From contig MU119413.1 in the NCBI GenBank assembly GCA_014904845.1, positions 1 through 64,000 on the forward strand: a stretch of 64,000 nucleotides of DNA, in the 5' to 3' direction. This stretch comes from Acephala macrosclerotiorum. Its lineage: Eukaryota; Ascomycota; Leotiomycetes; Helotiales; Mollisiaceae. The translations under genes were made by a program, and so were the position numbers. The notes beneath the pieces are model-generated. The model was given only the letters and a program-made list of their open reading frames with translations, did no database searches and was not told the origin of the DNA. Below, piece after piece: positions 46,368-57,804 of the stretch (positions are counted from its first letter, which is position 1; every line of letters starts with the position of its first letter).

Positions 46368-46560
46368 ACTCCTAGAGTAACATTCACGTTGCCCTGGGCT
46401 TTGCTACGACTTTTAATATTCAAAAGTCCTGTCCTGGAAATAAGAAACCTAATAGGGATTTGACTTCTGGAGTGATATTCCCATTGTCCTAAACCTTGCT
46501 ACAACTTTTGAAATTTAAAACCCCTTTCCTGGAAGTAAGGAACTTAATAAGAATTTCAAA
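46368..46560. repeat. Tandem duplication of a ~96-bp unit
   Basis: 46368-46465 and 46466-46560 are diverged copies of one unit. Shared strings include TTGCTACGACTTTT / TTGCTACAACTTTT and TCCTGGAAATAAGAAACCTA / TCCTGGAAGTAAGGAACTTA. Non-coding. Confidence 0.8.
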
Positions 46561-46830
46561 ATTACTAAATTCATAGGATATTGTTTTAGTGGTCAAGTAA
46601 AATGCTCAACTATCAGAGCCACCTTATTCAACAGCCTATGTATCTGCCCCTTTTTGACTTTCCCATTGTTTTTAGATACCATCTTTGCTATTATATATTA
46701 TTGCTTGAAAAGTTATATGGGAGAAATAGTAGAGCTGCATATCCCCTTAGCGTTCTCGAAGCGAGCCAAGGACTACGGACTCCATGAAAAAATTTTCCCG
46801 CTTCAAATTCGATCTCCCAAGGAAAAAAAA

Positions 46831-47264
46831 ATGACATCTCCAACACCAAAGCAAACGCAAGCAATGGCACCACCATCTCCCACATCATCTGCTAACATGG
46901 CATCCAAGAACGAGAAGCCGCAAGGTAAGTTGTCTATCCAGAGGTATGAATCAAAAACTGACCGTTAAGTAGGCAACAAGATCGGCACCAAGGTGTCAAC
47001 GGCGTCTGGCGAGCGTCCTCCAACCAAAAAGCGTAAGTTCCTTTCCCCAGTGAAGTATGATGTGATGGCTGATATTGAATAGCATTGTCCGAAGCAGATC
47101 TGGAGAAGAAGAGAGAGAAGAGGCGTGCGACGAAGTTGAAGCACCGAGAGGCTGTAGAAAGAGGGGAGAAATTAACGTATAATGCGTTCAAGAGAGAAAG
47201 AGGAAGGCTGCGGAAGCCGGGAATGCTTTGGCCGAGGATGCAAAGGGTGACACGGTTATGGTGA
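46831..47264 (+). CDS. Small Lys-rich hypothetical protein, three exons
   Basis: Exons 46831-46924, 46973-47032 and 47083-47264; introns are 48 and 50 bp (both GTAAGT..TAG). The joined frame of 336 bases gives 111 residues: a Ser/Pro/Thr-rich start (MTSPTPKQTQAMAPPSPTSS), then a highly charged helix (LSEADLEKKREKRRATKLKH). After ~residue 90 an alternative frame looks more protein-like (KAAEAGNALAEDAKGDTV), so a one-base indel near 47190 is possible. Function unknown; disordered and basic. Confidence 0.5.
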
Positions 47265-47716
47265 TGAGGGGTAGATGAAGAAGTGCGTTGTTTGAGTGAG
47301 CAATTTGAAGACCCTCTCTGCCGCCTATGCGTGAAAGCTTAGCGACTTCGTCCTTCACCAATGCCCTACAACGTGCCAGTACTTTTGAACTTGAAATGTC
47401 CTGAGCTAGAATCAGACTTTCCACCAAAATGCCTAGAACGATGCAAGGTAATGAGCTCGTAACCTTAGCGCCTTTTTGGATGGTAAATTAAGAAACAGCA
47501 ACGGCTATAGGAAAACAAGGGGACGAGGCTATAGAAAGCAAGGGTATCAACCATCGCATATTCATTCCAACGCATATCAGAGACCTCATACTTCTATCAT
47601 ACACGCATAGATACACGTTCTCCTTTCCCTCGTTCATGTCCTCCAATTCATACCACTTTTCATCTCCCATTGAAATTCGCAATACCAATTATCCACCATC
47701 TTCCAAACTCCATTAC
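47265..47716. other. Intergenic between convergent genes
   Basis: About 450 bases serving as 3' flanks of two genes that face each other. Nothing recognised. Confidence 0.5.
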
Positions 47717-50496
47717 TCAATCATCCATCGGCTTATCTGTCAAAGACACACCCATTCTACCACTAACCGGACTATCAGAAGATTCATTACCACCTAGACT
47801 CGCCACACTATTCCGCTTATTTGTATGTTCCATACTCATCCTGTTCACGCCCACTGGTCGTCTGGCATATCTTCCGCCCGATGCTGGTCCAGATCTGCCT
47901 AAGCTATTTCTCTTCTCAATACCGATGTCATCGAGGCCGTCGCCCATACCAGGCATGTAAGTTGCACTGGCCTGGACTGGGGCGTCTACAGAGCCATTGG
48001 TGATGGGTTGCAAAGGAGTACCATTTGTTGGCTCGGCGGCAACCGCTGGAGCGGAATCATTTGGGACTTCAAGACTCTGTCTCGTGCCCGCGGTAGTTCT
48101 TGGTGTTCTGGCTTCGGCGGCGTTAGTTGGGGATGTCTGAATTGGGAATCTGGTTTCTGGTCCTCCAGAGCTGCGATCTCTGCGGTGACCACGAGGTGAG
48201 GGGGCTGGACTGGTAGCTCGGCTGCGAGATCCTGCGGAGATGATGGCTCGAGCACGGGCTTCCATGTTGGCCTTGCGGTTGCTCTCGTCGGTGCTAATGG
48301 CGCGGGGTCGAGTGTCGACGCTGATGCTGTGGGATAGAGAAGAGGCGCGTTTGAGTTCGGAGAAGATGGCATTCTTGTGGGTGAAGAGATCGCGGATCAA
48401 GCGGTAGGAGTATCTCTCCTCCATCGTCATAGATGTCTCGGTCCTAGGTCTCAGAATGCAAGGAGCAAGGCTTGTTGCAAGAGCTGCAATGTAGGCCTCG
48501 TCAGCTGATGTAAGTTCGATGAGTCTGGTGAAGTGAGTCATTAGGGCGTCGAGGGTCGCAATGTTGGAAAGCCGTAATTGGCTGAGTGTGTTCTGCAGAA
48601 CGGAAATGCGCGCCGAATCCGTGGACTCGGATGCTGGGGTAGAATAGATCGTTTTCATAATTTCGTAAACATGAGATGATACCAGAGAATCTGTAACCGT
48701 TAGCATCGGTGTCTCACCCTAAGAGCCTGGACCTACCTGGCAGTTCTAGTAAGTACAACTTGAGCGCGCTCGCAATGATGGGAATCTCGTATGGCTCCAG
48801 CGTCTCGATGCCAAATCCCTTGCCAGTATTTAGTGCTGCTCGTATCCTGTGAGTCTGATGCAATGGGACTTCAACTAGCCACACGCTTCGTCTAGCTTCG
48901 TCGCCCTCAAGATCCGGGTATCGGTGGTCCAAGAAAGTCAGAATGGAAGTAATGAGAGCAGGAACTCTCTTGCGGTCGGCCCGTGCACGAGCTTCAAGAT
49001 CAACACCAAAAGTTTGCTCGTCGGCGGAGTTGTAGTAGTTCTCATACACCACAACCTTGGGCGCAAATCCACCTGTGCGATAATTCTCCAGAAGATATCT
49101 GAGATCTCCAACTGGTTGGACAGTCTCTTGGAAAAGCATCATCTTGTCCACAGTGGATTGCAAGCTGGGGATGACATTGCTGATGGTGCCAGAAAAGTCC
49201 AGAATGATGGTCTTGATCGCCTTTAGTCTGTCGAGCTCGCATCGTTCCAGGTATTTTAGATGCTCGATGATTGCCTCCTCGAGTTGACATCGGAGTAAGT
49301 CGAGCTTCCGGACGCTTGCCTTGTATCTCTCGTCCGCCTCTGCAGCCTCTCTTCGCAATCGATCGCCGGGAGTCTCGTTGGGGTGTTGTGTATTCAGAGG
49401 ATTCCATCCAGCCAGATACTCGCTCACGGTGCCAACAACAGGCGAGTCGATAGAGTCGGTGTTGGAAGCAATCGAGAATGTTCGGCTCATGGGCAACTTC
49501 TTCTCTGGTACACCGGACAGCTGGAAAGCTTTCGGCTTCCACTGGTAGAACATCTTGGAGCTGTTTGCGAAGACACTTCCTACATTGCCAATCAGACGCA
49601 GAAATCCATTTGTGATCAAGTCTTGTCCAATGCGCTCGGCGTGACTGACGCTTGTCGCTCCCATGAATTTCTGGAAGTATTCCACGATGTCCGCACCACT
49701 TGTAGTATTCTGGTATGTGCCGAGAATGGGAACCTTTGTTTCGCCCAGCTTTATTGTGTTCAAGAGGTGTGTGAGGATCTTCTTGACTTGTTCGGGTTGG
49801 TAGACCTCATCGCCAATTTCGATAGGCTCCTCGTCCTCCTCTTCGCGATTGTCCGATATCTTGATCTCTGGGACTTTGTGCTTCGGGCTAGTCTCAGGGT
49901 CTTGGAAGGCAAGCTTGTTCTCCTCTTCGATGTCCTCCACCAATCTGCACTTTGTAAAGTAATGGCTTCGCAGCTTCCTGACCGCCTCTGCCTGCTTGTC
50001 GTGCAATTTTATCCGTGCTTGAAGGTCGTCTTGTGAATTCTGGACTCGAGATTCGTGGGCATCACACCATCTTGTGAAAGGTGCTACGACAAGGTCTCGA
50101 ATGCTCTGGGCGATTTTCCGATGGTTCTTCGCAGCTTCTTCCATCTCTGTTCGTACCCCATCGTATGCCTACGTAACAAGGTCAGCGGCTATTTTCTATC
50201 TCCTCGAGTATGCTTTTCAACCTTTTTGACACTTGCTCCATCGTCTCGAGAGAAGCCACCGTTCAGTCTGTCGGTGGCAGAGCCTATTTCCCCTAATTTC
50301 ATGCCATACAAATCCTCAGCTTCAGCTCGCATCCGGGCTATCGTGAGCATCTGCTGGTTCTCTTGAACACCTTGCTGTAACTTGCCGAAGAGCACACCGA
50401 GCCCTGTCCATCATCAGCATATGCGATTCCATTTCTGTTTGTATTCTTACCTCCTGCGTAGTCTGCCGACCAAAACGAATCCGCGAAGCCTGGCAT
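47717..50496 (-). CDS. rgd2: Rgd2-like RhoGAP (F-BAR, DEP, RhoGAP)
   Basis: Four exons: 50496-50451, 50403-50222, 50168-48737 and 48690-47717; introns are 47, 53 and 46 bp, giving 877 residues with no lesions. Residues ~1-200 and ~310-440 form the split F-BAR/FCH region (LFGKLQQGVQENQQMLTIAR; EEAAKNHRKIAQSIRDLVV); a DEP domain lies at ~200-290 (GADIVEYFQKFMGATSV); RhoGAP at ~465-660. The tail is Ser/Pro-rich and probably disordered. In yeast Rgd2 is a GAP for Cdc42/Rho5-type GTPases at the membrane. The stretch SVWLVEVPLHQTHRIRAALN lies where other RhoGAPs have the arginine finger (GIxR.SG); I see no such motif. Intron 2 starts GTTGAA, an unusual donor. Shares an upstream region with the divergent dipeptidase. 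Confidence 0.9.
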
Positions 50497-51019
50497 GATT
50501 GGAGAATTATTGTATGCAGCTGCAGCTTGGATGAAGGATAGAGAAAAGGACGGTAAGAAGTCTTGGGTCGAGTGAGACAAGTCTAGCTATGCGAGGGCGT
50601 TGCGGATGCGGGTGTGAACGAATGACTGGTGAGTTGGCGGGTTGATATTGATTCAGGAGGAGCTCAGCTTCCTTCCTTCAGCTGGGAACCCTGTCGAAGT
50701 CGGAAAGGAGAAGGATCGTGAAGTCGTGTCGCGAGGACGGTCTTTAAGAGCGCGCAAGAAGGGCGAAAATAGCTAGCTGGCTGCTGGTCGCAGAATAGGA
50801 GAAGAGATGAAGGCATTCACAAGCATGAAGTTCGTATTTCTCAGTGCAAGGAATTCCCCATGGACAGAGTGACGAGTGTCGATCAGAGCCAAGATGGCCA
50901 AAAATAGATTAGTGGGAAAAACGCAGTGCACGTGACCTTATCGGCGCTTTGAGCACGTCAACGATCCCACTTCAGATGAACGACTCGCTCCATCAATAGT
51001 TTGTATATATCTTCAAAAT
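50497..51019. promoter_or_regulatory. Shared upstream region of divergent rgd2 and dipeptidase genes
   Basis: 523 bases between two divergent start codons. A TATA-like GTATATATC lies at 51003-51011, just upstream of the dipeptidase ATG at 51020, too close to act as a normal TATA box. CACGTG is not present, but CACGTGACC appears at 50929-50937 (E-box-like GCACGTGA). Specific regulation is unknown. Confidence 0.4.
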
Positions 51020-52600
51020 ATGTCTTTCTTTACGGAAAAGGATGCCTTGTTGCCCAAAGATGAGAAAGACCTCGAGATCATTGGCTCAAGGCCTTCGAGC
51101 TCAAAGAACTTCTACGACACTGAAGCCGATATCGCCGGCAACGAGGGAGAAGATGAGGATGACCACGACCCAAAGCGACACCTACTCAACGATATTATGG
51201 CCATGGTCTTTGGAATCGCTCTTCTATTGAGTGTAGTCTTTATATTTTTACCAGACAGCTTTTGGGGAGACAAACCAGGTCCAATGACTGTTGAGCAACG
51301 GGTGCACCGGATCCTGTCAGATACCCCGCTAATAGGTACGAATTTCACATCACTGAAAGGTGTTTACTGAAACTACATAGATGGCCACAATGATCTTGCT
51401 ATCGTGATCAGGTTTGCCTTCGAAAATCACATTTATGATGATAAATTCAAAAAGCCATTTGAGGAAGGTGGTTTGCCATACCACGTGGATCTCCCTCGCT
51501 TAAGGCAGGGGATGAACGGAGGAGCTTTCTGGAGTGCCTTTGTCCCATGTCCAAAAGATGGCTTGGACTTTTCCGATGCCAACTATGCTGATAGTAAGTC
51601 CCGAAGTGCTATTTAATCAGATCCAGATTAACACTGAGTTCCAGGCGTCGCTTTCACACTCACCCAAATCGACGTCCTCACCCGTCTCACTGCCGCATAC
51701 CCAAAAGACTTCTCCCCACCAACAATAAACAGCACCACCGCCCTCCCCGCCTTCAAATCCGGCCAACTAATCTCCCCAATCATCATCGAAGGTCTCCACC
51801 AAATCGGCAACTCCCTCTCCAATCTCCGCCACTACCACTCCCTCGGCGTCCGCTACGCAACCCTGACTCACAACTGCCACAACAAATATGCTGACGCTGC
51901 AATAACCACGAACTCTGAAGGGAAGCCCGAGAAGTCGGAACCTTACTGGAATGGAGTATCTGATGCTGGGAAAGAGGCAATTCGGGAGATGAATCGGCTG
52001 GGCGTCATGGTGGATCTGAGTCATGTCAGTACCGATACCATGCGCGACGTCCTCGTTGGCAAGGACGACTGGGAAGGTAGCGCAGCGCCCATAATATTTT
52101 CCCACTCCTCAGCCTACACGATCTGTCCTCATCCACGTAATGTCCCAGACGACATCTTGCAACTCGTCAAGAAGAAAAACAGCATCGTAATGGTAAACTT
52201 TGCACCCGACTTTATATCATGCGTCCCTCGCTCCTCCGCCGGAAACGGAATCCCGGATTTCTTTCCATCAAATAATACATTGGAGCATGTAGTTACGCAT
52301 ATCAAGCATATTGGGGATCTGATTGGATATGAGCATGTTGGGTTTGGGAGCGATTTTGATGGGATTCAGAGTACGCCGGAGGGATTGGATGATGTGTCTA
52401 AGTATCCGAATTTGGTTGCTGAAATGTTGAAGAGGGGTATTAGTGATGCTGATGCGGCGAAGGTGGTGGGTGGGAATATTTTGAGGGTGTGGAAGGATGT
52501 TGATGCTGTTGCTTTGAAGATGCAGAAGGAGGGTGTGAATCCTGCTGAGGACAAGCTGCCTAGTTATACGTTTGAAGGCATGTTGGATCGAGAATTGTAA
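51020..52600 (+). CDS. Membrane dipeptidase (peptidase family M19), type II membrane form
   Basis: Exons 51020-51335, 51381-51593 and 51645-52600 (introns 45 and 51 bp), 494 residues. An acidic cytosolic N-terminus (~1-60) is followed by one membrane helix ([19 protein letters not shown], ~61-80). The catalytic domain has DGHNDLAI (zinc His/Asp), [12 protein letters not shown] (bridging Glu), [15 protein letters not shown] and GFGSDFDG (Asp). The family hydrolyses dipeptides with two zinc ions; fungal members act at the plasma membrane or vacuole. All metal ligands I can place are present. It converges with the oxidoreductase relic, 240 bases apart. Confidence 0.92.
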
Positions 52601-52839
52601 GATGGAACATTGAAAACAAGCTTTTAACAGCAATACAATTTCTTTGGGCGTGTATATTCGGCAAAGGTGGTTCAACATACCTGTACACAAGTTCTAGAGA
52701 CATGAGTACATAAAAGATATGATCATCTTAAGTATTTCAAACTTTTCAAAAACTTTGAAGGACAGCATCTGCCTTCCATCTTCAAACCCACATTCTGACC
52801 ATCCTCTCTCGCTCAGCATTCCCCCTTTACTCCACACAA

Positions 52840-54123
52840 CTACGCCTTCCCCAACTCCTCATCATGCCTAACCCACATCTCCTCAATCAACTGATGCCTT
52901 CTCACCCCCCACTCAAAATCAGGAATCCACTCCCCTTTCCGATACGCCTCATACAACCTAGCAATATTCCCCACCGCAAACCCAAATCCCTTCTCTTCAT
53001 TCACATCCCACTCATCCTTTTCCGGCTCCAGCAGTTCAGCCTTCCCTCCTTCATCCAACCCTATACCATCCCAGAACTCCACCTTAGTGTTAGGAACTCC
53101 TACATTGAGATTTATAGAGGAAGCGGTTAAGCGGAGTTCGCCGTGCGAGCCTTGGATTCTCCACTCACAAGTCGGCGTCCTAGGAAATGTTGCCCCTCCT
53201 CTCAAGTGGATTGAAACAGGAATATCGTCTTTCTCGGTAGTAGCTTGGAACATAATCTGATCCGGGACGGTATTCCTCTTATCTCTCTCCACAACCTCGC
53301 CGCCTTTGGAGGGGTCGATGATGTTCTTCGTCTCATGTCTATTCGCCATCAAGCTCTGCCATCCTAGTTTGAATTCTCCCAGTACTTCGAAGGCGCATTA
53401 GTGAGCGAGGATAATAGCGGAGAGGGACACAGGAGGAGAAGAGATAGAGGGACATACCATAGGTGATGAACTCAATTGCGTGTCCCCACTGAATACTAAC
53501 TTAATTCCCACCAACCTCCCTATCCAAAAAATATCTCACATTCTTGACCTCCGTCTCACCTCCATTTCCCTGGGGCCCGAAAATAGTGCTACTTAACACC
53601 TTCCCAATCTTTCCCTCATCGATGGTCTTTTTCAGGAGGCGCATGACGGATCGTAGGATGCTTGTAGCCCGACAATCGTCTTGGAGCCAGACTTCGCGGC
53701 AAGGGCAGCCATCTCTTTTGCGATGGAGAGGTTGCGGTCTAGTGGCCATTCGACGAATACTGCTTTCCCTGCTTCGAGACTTGGTTCCACGGCTTGGAAA
53801 TGCCTGTCTACTCGTACGGAACAGGCTACGAGATCTACTTCGTCGTCTTTCGCCAGCGCTGTTGAGTCAGCATCATGGCTCAAGCCTTTGAGAGGGGGGG
53901 TTATACCATCGGGATTCTCATAAGTGCGAACAGAAGATGGAAGCTTGTAACGCTGAATCGCGGCTTTGGCAGAAGAGATAGATGTGTTGAGAAGAGCAAT
54001 GATCTTGTAGTGGGGTGAGGCGATGAGGTATGGCAGGTGAGCGGAGGGAGTCCATGATACCCCTTCGTATTTATCTGGTGGGGCGCCAGAGAGGCCTATA
54101 AGTCCTACGCAGATAGGTGCCAT
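52840..54123 (-). pseudogene. Gfo/Idh/MocA-type (Gal80-like) NAD(P) oxidoreductase, two lesions
   Basis: Exons 54123-53458 and 53384-52840, intron 73 bp (GTATGT..CGAAG), ~404 codons. Rossmann start ICVGLIGLSG, then LLNTSISSAKAAIQRYKLP, EVDLVACSVRVDRHF, GKAVFVEWPL and, after the break, DEGKIGKVLSSTIFGPQG, ATFPRTPTCEWRIQGSHGEL and VGNIARLYEAY. A one-base deletion near 53634 (DPS/VMRLLKK) and a TAA near 53501 (EVGGN-stop-VSIQWGHAIEF) break the frame. Gal80-like fungal proteins are sugar or polyol dehydrogenases or regulators; EWPLD has Asp where most of the family has the EKP-type lysine. Sequencing error for both lesions is possible but unlikely. Confidence 0.75.
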
Positions 54124-55032
54124 TGTGATTTCGAAGTTTTAAATATCTCAAAATGAGATGCTATAAGAAGGAAACCAATTTCTGAGAGTTGGTGGTGATG
54201 GAAGATGCTCATCCTCAACACGACGCCCTCGTCCTCTTATACCTCAGCCCAACTCCACATGAAGTATCACTTGAAGCTGCAAGAGCTGCCTGATGGATAA
54301 TCATAGAATCCTCGAGTTCTCATAAACATGCTGAGGCGCAAGATCTCCACTTGGAAATGTCTCCGAAAAGTGACCGGTACTTGCTCGGCAGTGACCTCAT
54401 TACTCAGCTATCGTGGAATGCCACTTGCAAAGAACGAAGCCTATTGGAGGTTCTATTCCAGAAACGCGAAGGACATGAGATGATTATAAATCAAAAGGGA
54501 GAAAGATGAATGGGACAACGAAATGGAAGAAAAGTGGGCTGGCACGTGACCTGTTGCCGCCGAAGGCTTGCTCAAGTGCTGTGGGCATCGAAGCGGACAC
54601 TAAGCAAAGCTGGGATGAAAGCCAACATTGAGACATGCAACAGACCGGTCTCAATGTCCGTACTCGGTGTGAAAGTTTTGTTGCATCTCGCAGGCCTTTC
54701 TGAGAGCTCTCTACGGCGGCAGCTTCGAGAAGTCGACCCGGCTGCGTGCAAACTGCCGGTATATGTGCGATGGATAACTCGGGCCCCACGAAGTGCAACA
54801 AAAGTACTTTTTCGAATGTCCGTTTTCAACTTCGGGGACAAAATGTGATATACCAGAAATGTAAGTCGTGCCAGAGAGTAGGACAATCAGCGCAAAGTAC
54901 ACATCGCCGAGGTCACGCTCGTGATTGATGAGGAGATACCGATGAAGTGGGGTAGAACAGGTTGAACCTTCTTGTCTTCGAAGTGGTGGTTCATACTGTA
55001 CATTTCGCAGTCGAGCTCTGTCTCAAATGTCT
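54124..55032. other. Intergenic, nothing recognised
   Basis: About 900 bases with overlapping ORFs on both strands (54484-54902) that share no recognisable family and no splice context. Confidence 0.5.
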
Positions 55033-56571
55033 TCATGAAGACTGCTGCCCCTTCGAATCCGTGATCCGCCGTGGATCATTCGTCTTCCACCTCCAAGCAG
55101 CATTCCGATGCAATAAGTAATCCTTACTCCTAATCGCCCCCCAAATCCCCAACAACCCTGCAAACGGCCACATACTCCTCCACCTCTGAGTCCAACTAAC
55201 CTTCCTTTCTTTCACTTTCCTCACATCGACCTTGACTTTGTCATACACAGTCAAAAGACTACTCGCCGAGTATTTCTCTCTCAACTTATCATACCACGAT
55301 TTGTCGTACAGGGACCAGAATTCGGGTTCCGTGTAGTAGGTATGGGAGTAAAGAACTTTTCGTCCTCCGAGTTCAGTGAGCTTGGATTCTAGTCGGCGGT
55401 TCTGAACAATGAATGTATCGAGGTCTTCTGATGCTCTGCCCCATAGCCCAATGTTCAGCATCGGCTTGACATCTTCGCCTGGCCCTGGGAGCGTGGTGTA
55501 AGGATGAAAGGTTGGCGGTGTCATTTCTCGCAACGGGCAGAGCCATAATGGCCAGATAGCTAGCTCTTCTGCTGTGTAGTCGATGAATTGCTCAACTGTT
55601 GAATATGGTAATGAGAGATCTTGAATGATGTTCCCGAACTCTTTTCTGCTGCCGTGCATGGCGCGGTAGAGCATTCGGGTATGGATGAAGTCGTCAAGGA
55701 ACCAGCGGGTGAATTTGTTGAAGGGCACGAAGGGGAAGTAGCGGAATGCTTCGATGCCGACCCAGAATCCTCCTCTGTCGTAGCGAAAGAGATACTCCGC
55801 TAAAGGGACGTACTCGATGATATGCAAAGTAGTGTCGGCAACAGTCTTGTCCTTCACATGGAGGTAGAACCAAGGATCCCAAGGCTTGCTGAACGTCCGT
55901 GGTTTCGCCTCTTCTGGAATTTCATCGGTCAGTTGACCAGTAATAACGACTCCATGGTCCTTCGAGTAGACAATGCCATCGACATAATTGTTCGAAGGAT
56001 CCATGATCTCCTGCTGCAGCTTCTCGATACTATCATGCACAGTGCTCCTTCGATGGTACTCGATCTTGACGAATTTCTTAGCTTGAATGAGCTGAAGCTC
56101 GATCAAGGTCGTGATCCCCAGCGTTCCTAGCGCTCCTGCAGCTCCTTTGAACAAATCTGGTCGTTCAGTCTTCGATGCCGTGACAACATCCCCATTTGCC
56201 AACACCATCTCAACCGAGTTGACAGTTTGATCAAAATACCCATACTTGAAAGAGCTACTCTCTCCAGCCGATCCTGCATAACCGCCTCCAACCGTAATCC
56301 CGGGAAACTCCATCACAACCGGAGGAATCAAGCCATGCTGCAAAGTTGCCTCGACGAGTTTGTCCATGGGCACATTCGGCTCCACGGTAGCCGTCTTGGC
56401 TTTGGGATCAATTTTGACGACATTTGATAAGGCGCTGATGTCGACGAAACTTTGTTTTTGATAGGGTCGGGTGCTATTGGTTGAACCGTGGAAGATACGG
56501 TATGGTTCTTTGCGGGAGTAGAAAGCCTTCACGGCGGTGGCGATGCGCCCGACAGCTGCATCATGAGGCAT
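55033..56571 (-). CDS. Delta(24)-sterol reductase-like FAD-dependent oxidoreductase
   Basis: Single exon, 512 residues, intact. An FAD-binding (PCMH-type) domain occupies ~1-180: FHGSTNSTRPYQKQSFVDIS, VEPNVPMDKLVEATLQHGLI, PGITVGGGYAGSAGESSSFK, GAAGALGTLGITTLIELQ. The remainder resembles DHCR24/DIMINUTO: DPWFYLHVKDKTV, YLFRYDRGGFWVG, LWLCPLRE, and PMLNIGLWGR. A basic, aromatic segment near 450-490 (WRSMWPFAGLLGIWGAI) could touch a membrane. In animals and plants the family reduces the C24 double bond of sterols; many fungi lack canonical DHCR24 and the substrate here is unknown. This is one of the clearest intact genes in the window. Confidence 0.88.
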   Translation of the reverse strand: MPHDAAVGRIATAVKAFYSRKEPYRIFHGSTNSTRPYQKQSFVDISALSNVVKIDPKAKTATVEPNVPMDKLVEATLQHGLIPPVVMEFPGITVGGGYAGSAGESSSFKYGYFDQTVNSVEMVLANGDVVTASKTERPDLFKGAAGALGTLGITTLIELQLIQAKKFVKIEYHRRSTVHDSIEKLQQEIMDPSNNYVDGIVYSKDHGVVITGQLTDEIPEEAKPRTFSKPWDPWFYLHVKDKTVADTTLHIIEYVPLAEYLFRYDRGGFWVGIEAFRYFPFVPFNKFTRWFLDDFIHTRMLYRAMHGSRKEFGNIIQDLSLPYSTVEQFIDYTAEELAIWPLWLCPLREMTPPTFHPYTTLPGPGEDVKPMLNIGLWGRASEDLDTFIVQNRRLESKLTELGGRKVLYSHTYYTEPEFWSLYDKSWYDKLREKYSASSLLTVYDKVKVDVRKVKERKVSWTQRWRSMWPFAGLLGIWGAIRSKDYLLHRNAAWRWKTNDPRRITDSKGQQSS

Positions 56572-56776
56572 GAAGGATGGAGGATGGAGGATGGAGAATT
56601 GATTGAGGGTAGAGGGGTAGGACTGGCTTAAGGAGCGTGGCCGATAGGAATCGAGGTGTACCCCGACTTAGCAGTGTGGAGTGTGATGCAGAAGATACGT
56701 GAAAAGGAGATGGAGGTTGAAATTCTCGCTTCTCGTTCAAGGGCCCAACCCGAGTTGGTGGGTGGCTGAACTAGTG

Positions 56777-57035
56777 TAGGGCAACCATTTACACTACTTG
56801 TGACACCTCCCCAAAAATCACTTTATGACTTTATATACATCGCAGCGGAATATTGTTCTAGCGCTTATATCAAATATAATAATCCTTTAAATAAGGACTT
56901 ATAATTATAATAAAATTATTATTTTATTTAATTATTATATTATTTAAGCGTTGGTTATATAAAGAGAAATAAAGTAAAAAGTCAGAAAAGTAAATTTTAG
57001 CGAGTTGTTACAAGTAGTATAAATGGTTTGCCCTA
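56777..57035. mobile_element. MITE, 259 bp
   Basis: Left end TAGGGCAACCATTTACACTA matches the inverted right end TAGGGCAAACCATTTATACT; similarity continues ~60 bases (ACTACTTGTGAC / ACTACTTGTAAC, CTTTATGACTTT / CTTTTCTGACTTTT). The centre is AT-rich. TAGTG lies just outside the left end and one base beyond the right end, a possible 5-bp duplication. No ORF. Confidence 0.8.
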
Positions 57036-57804
57036 ATAGTGCATAATATGGCTGAGGCTGAGGTTGCTTGTTTTCCACCTCTCTTCTTTCTCTTGCCACA
57101 ACACAACTCACTTGTCTTTTCAACAACACCAGCATTTGAGCCCTAAAAGACGCGTGCCAGGAATTTTCAAGGAGGCAGCACCTTCCGCCGAGTCACCATA
57201 GCTCCACGACTCCCAGTATCCGGATCTCCAGATGTCTAAGAATTCGGGGGCCAGATGCGTCTAGAAGTCTAATTGGATATAGGTACATTAGCTCACTTTT
57301 CCACGCTGCAGTTGATTCGTTATGAAATGAGACTTGGAAAGGATGGTTGGCTACCAAGCAAGACTCGAGTAAAAGTGTCTCAGGGAAGCGGGTCAGATCT
57401 GTGTCGTGGTGTGCGGCGCACGATAGTGATTCCTTTGTCTCTTCGCTGTCCTTCCCCTCAATCCCAAGAGCAATAAGGGCGCGGCCCGCTGCGTTACACA
57501 TCGACTGGAGCACAATAGAGTGTGCCTACAGATCAGAATCAGCAGCCACCCAAGCTTCTAAGGAATTCTCTTTTTCTCCTGGAGCTGCACTTCACGATGG
57601 ATATCTCCTTTTGTTGTTGATCCCACCTTTCTGGAGCCTAGCCCCCACGAGAGGCTCTCCTCTACGCCTTCTTTATGTCTGTTTCAGTATCGAGGAGATA
57701 AAATGTTTTCTGTCCCTCATCCCCAGCCTCTCCAAGCATTATCACTTTTCGTTATATTAGCGCTCCAAATCTTGCATGCGTCGAAGGGCGACCGATAATC
57801 ACGG
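57036..57804. other. Intergenic / upstream of the membrane protein gene
   Basis: Overlapping ORFs at 57193-57760 share no family. From 57703 an in-frame ATG gives MFSVPHPQPLQALSLFVILA, a signal-peptide-like start in the same frame as the gene at 57805, but a TAA (57796-57798) separates them. Confidence 0.45.

Noticed and set aside
47188..47427. Minus-strand ORF near 47.3 kb
   Set aside because: It overlaps the end of the 46831 gene and has no motif or splice context.
53491..53518. A 27-base intron removing the TAA in the Gal80-like gene
   Set aside because: GTTGGT..CAG boundaries exist but 27 bases is too short for a fungal spliceosomal intron.
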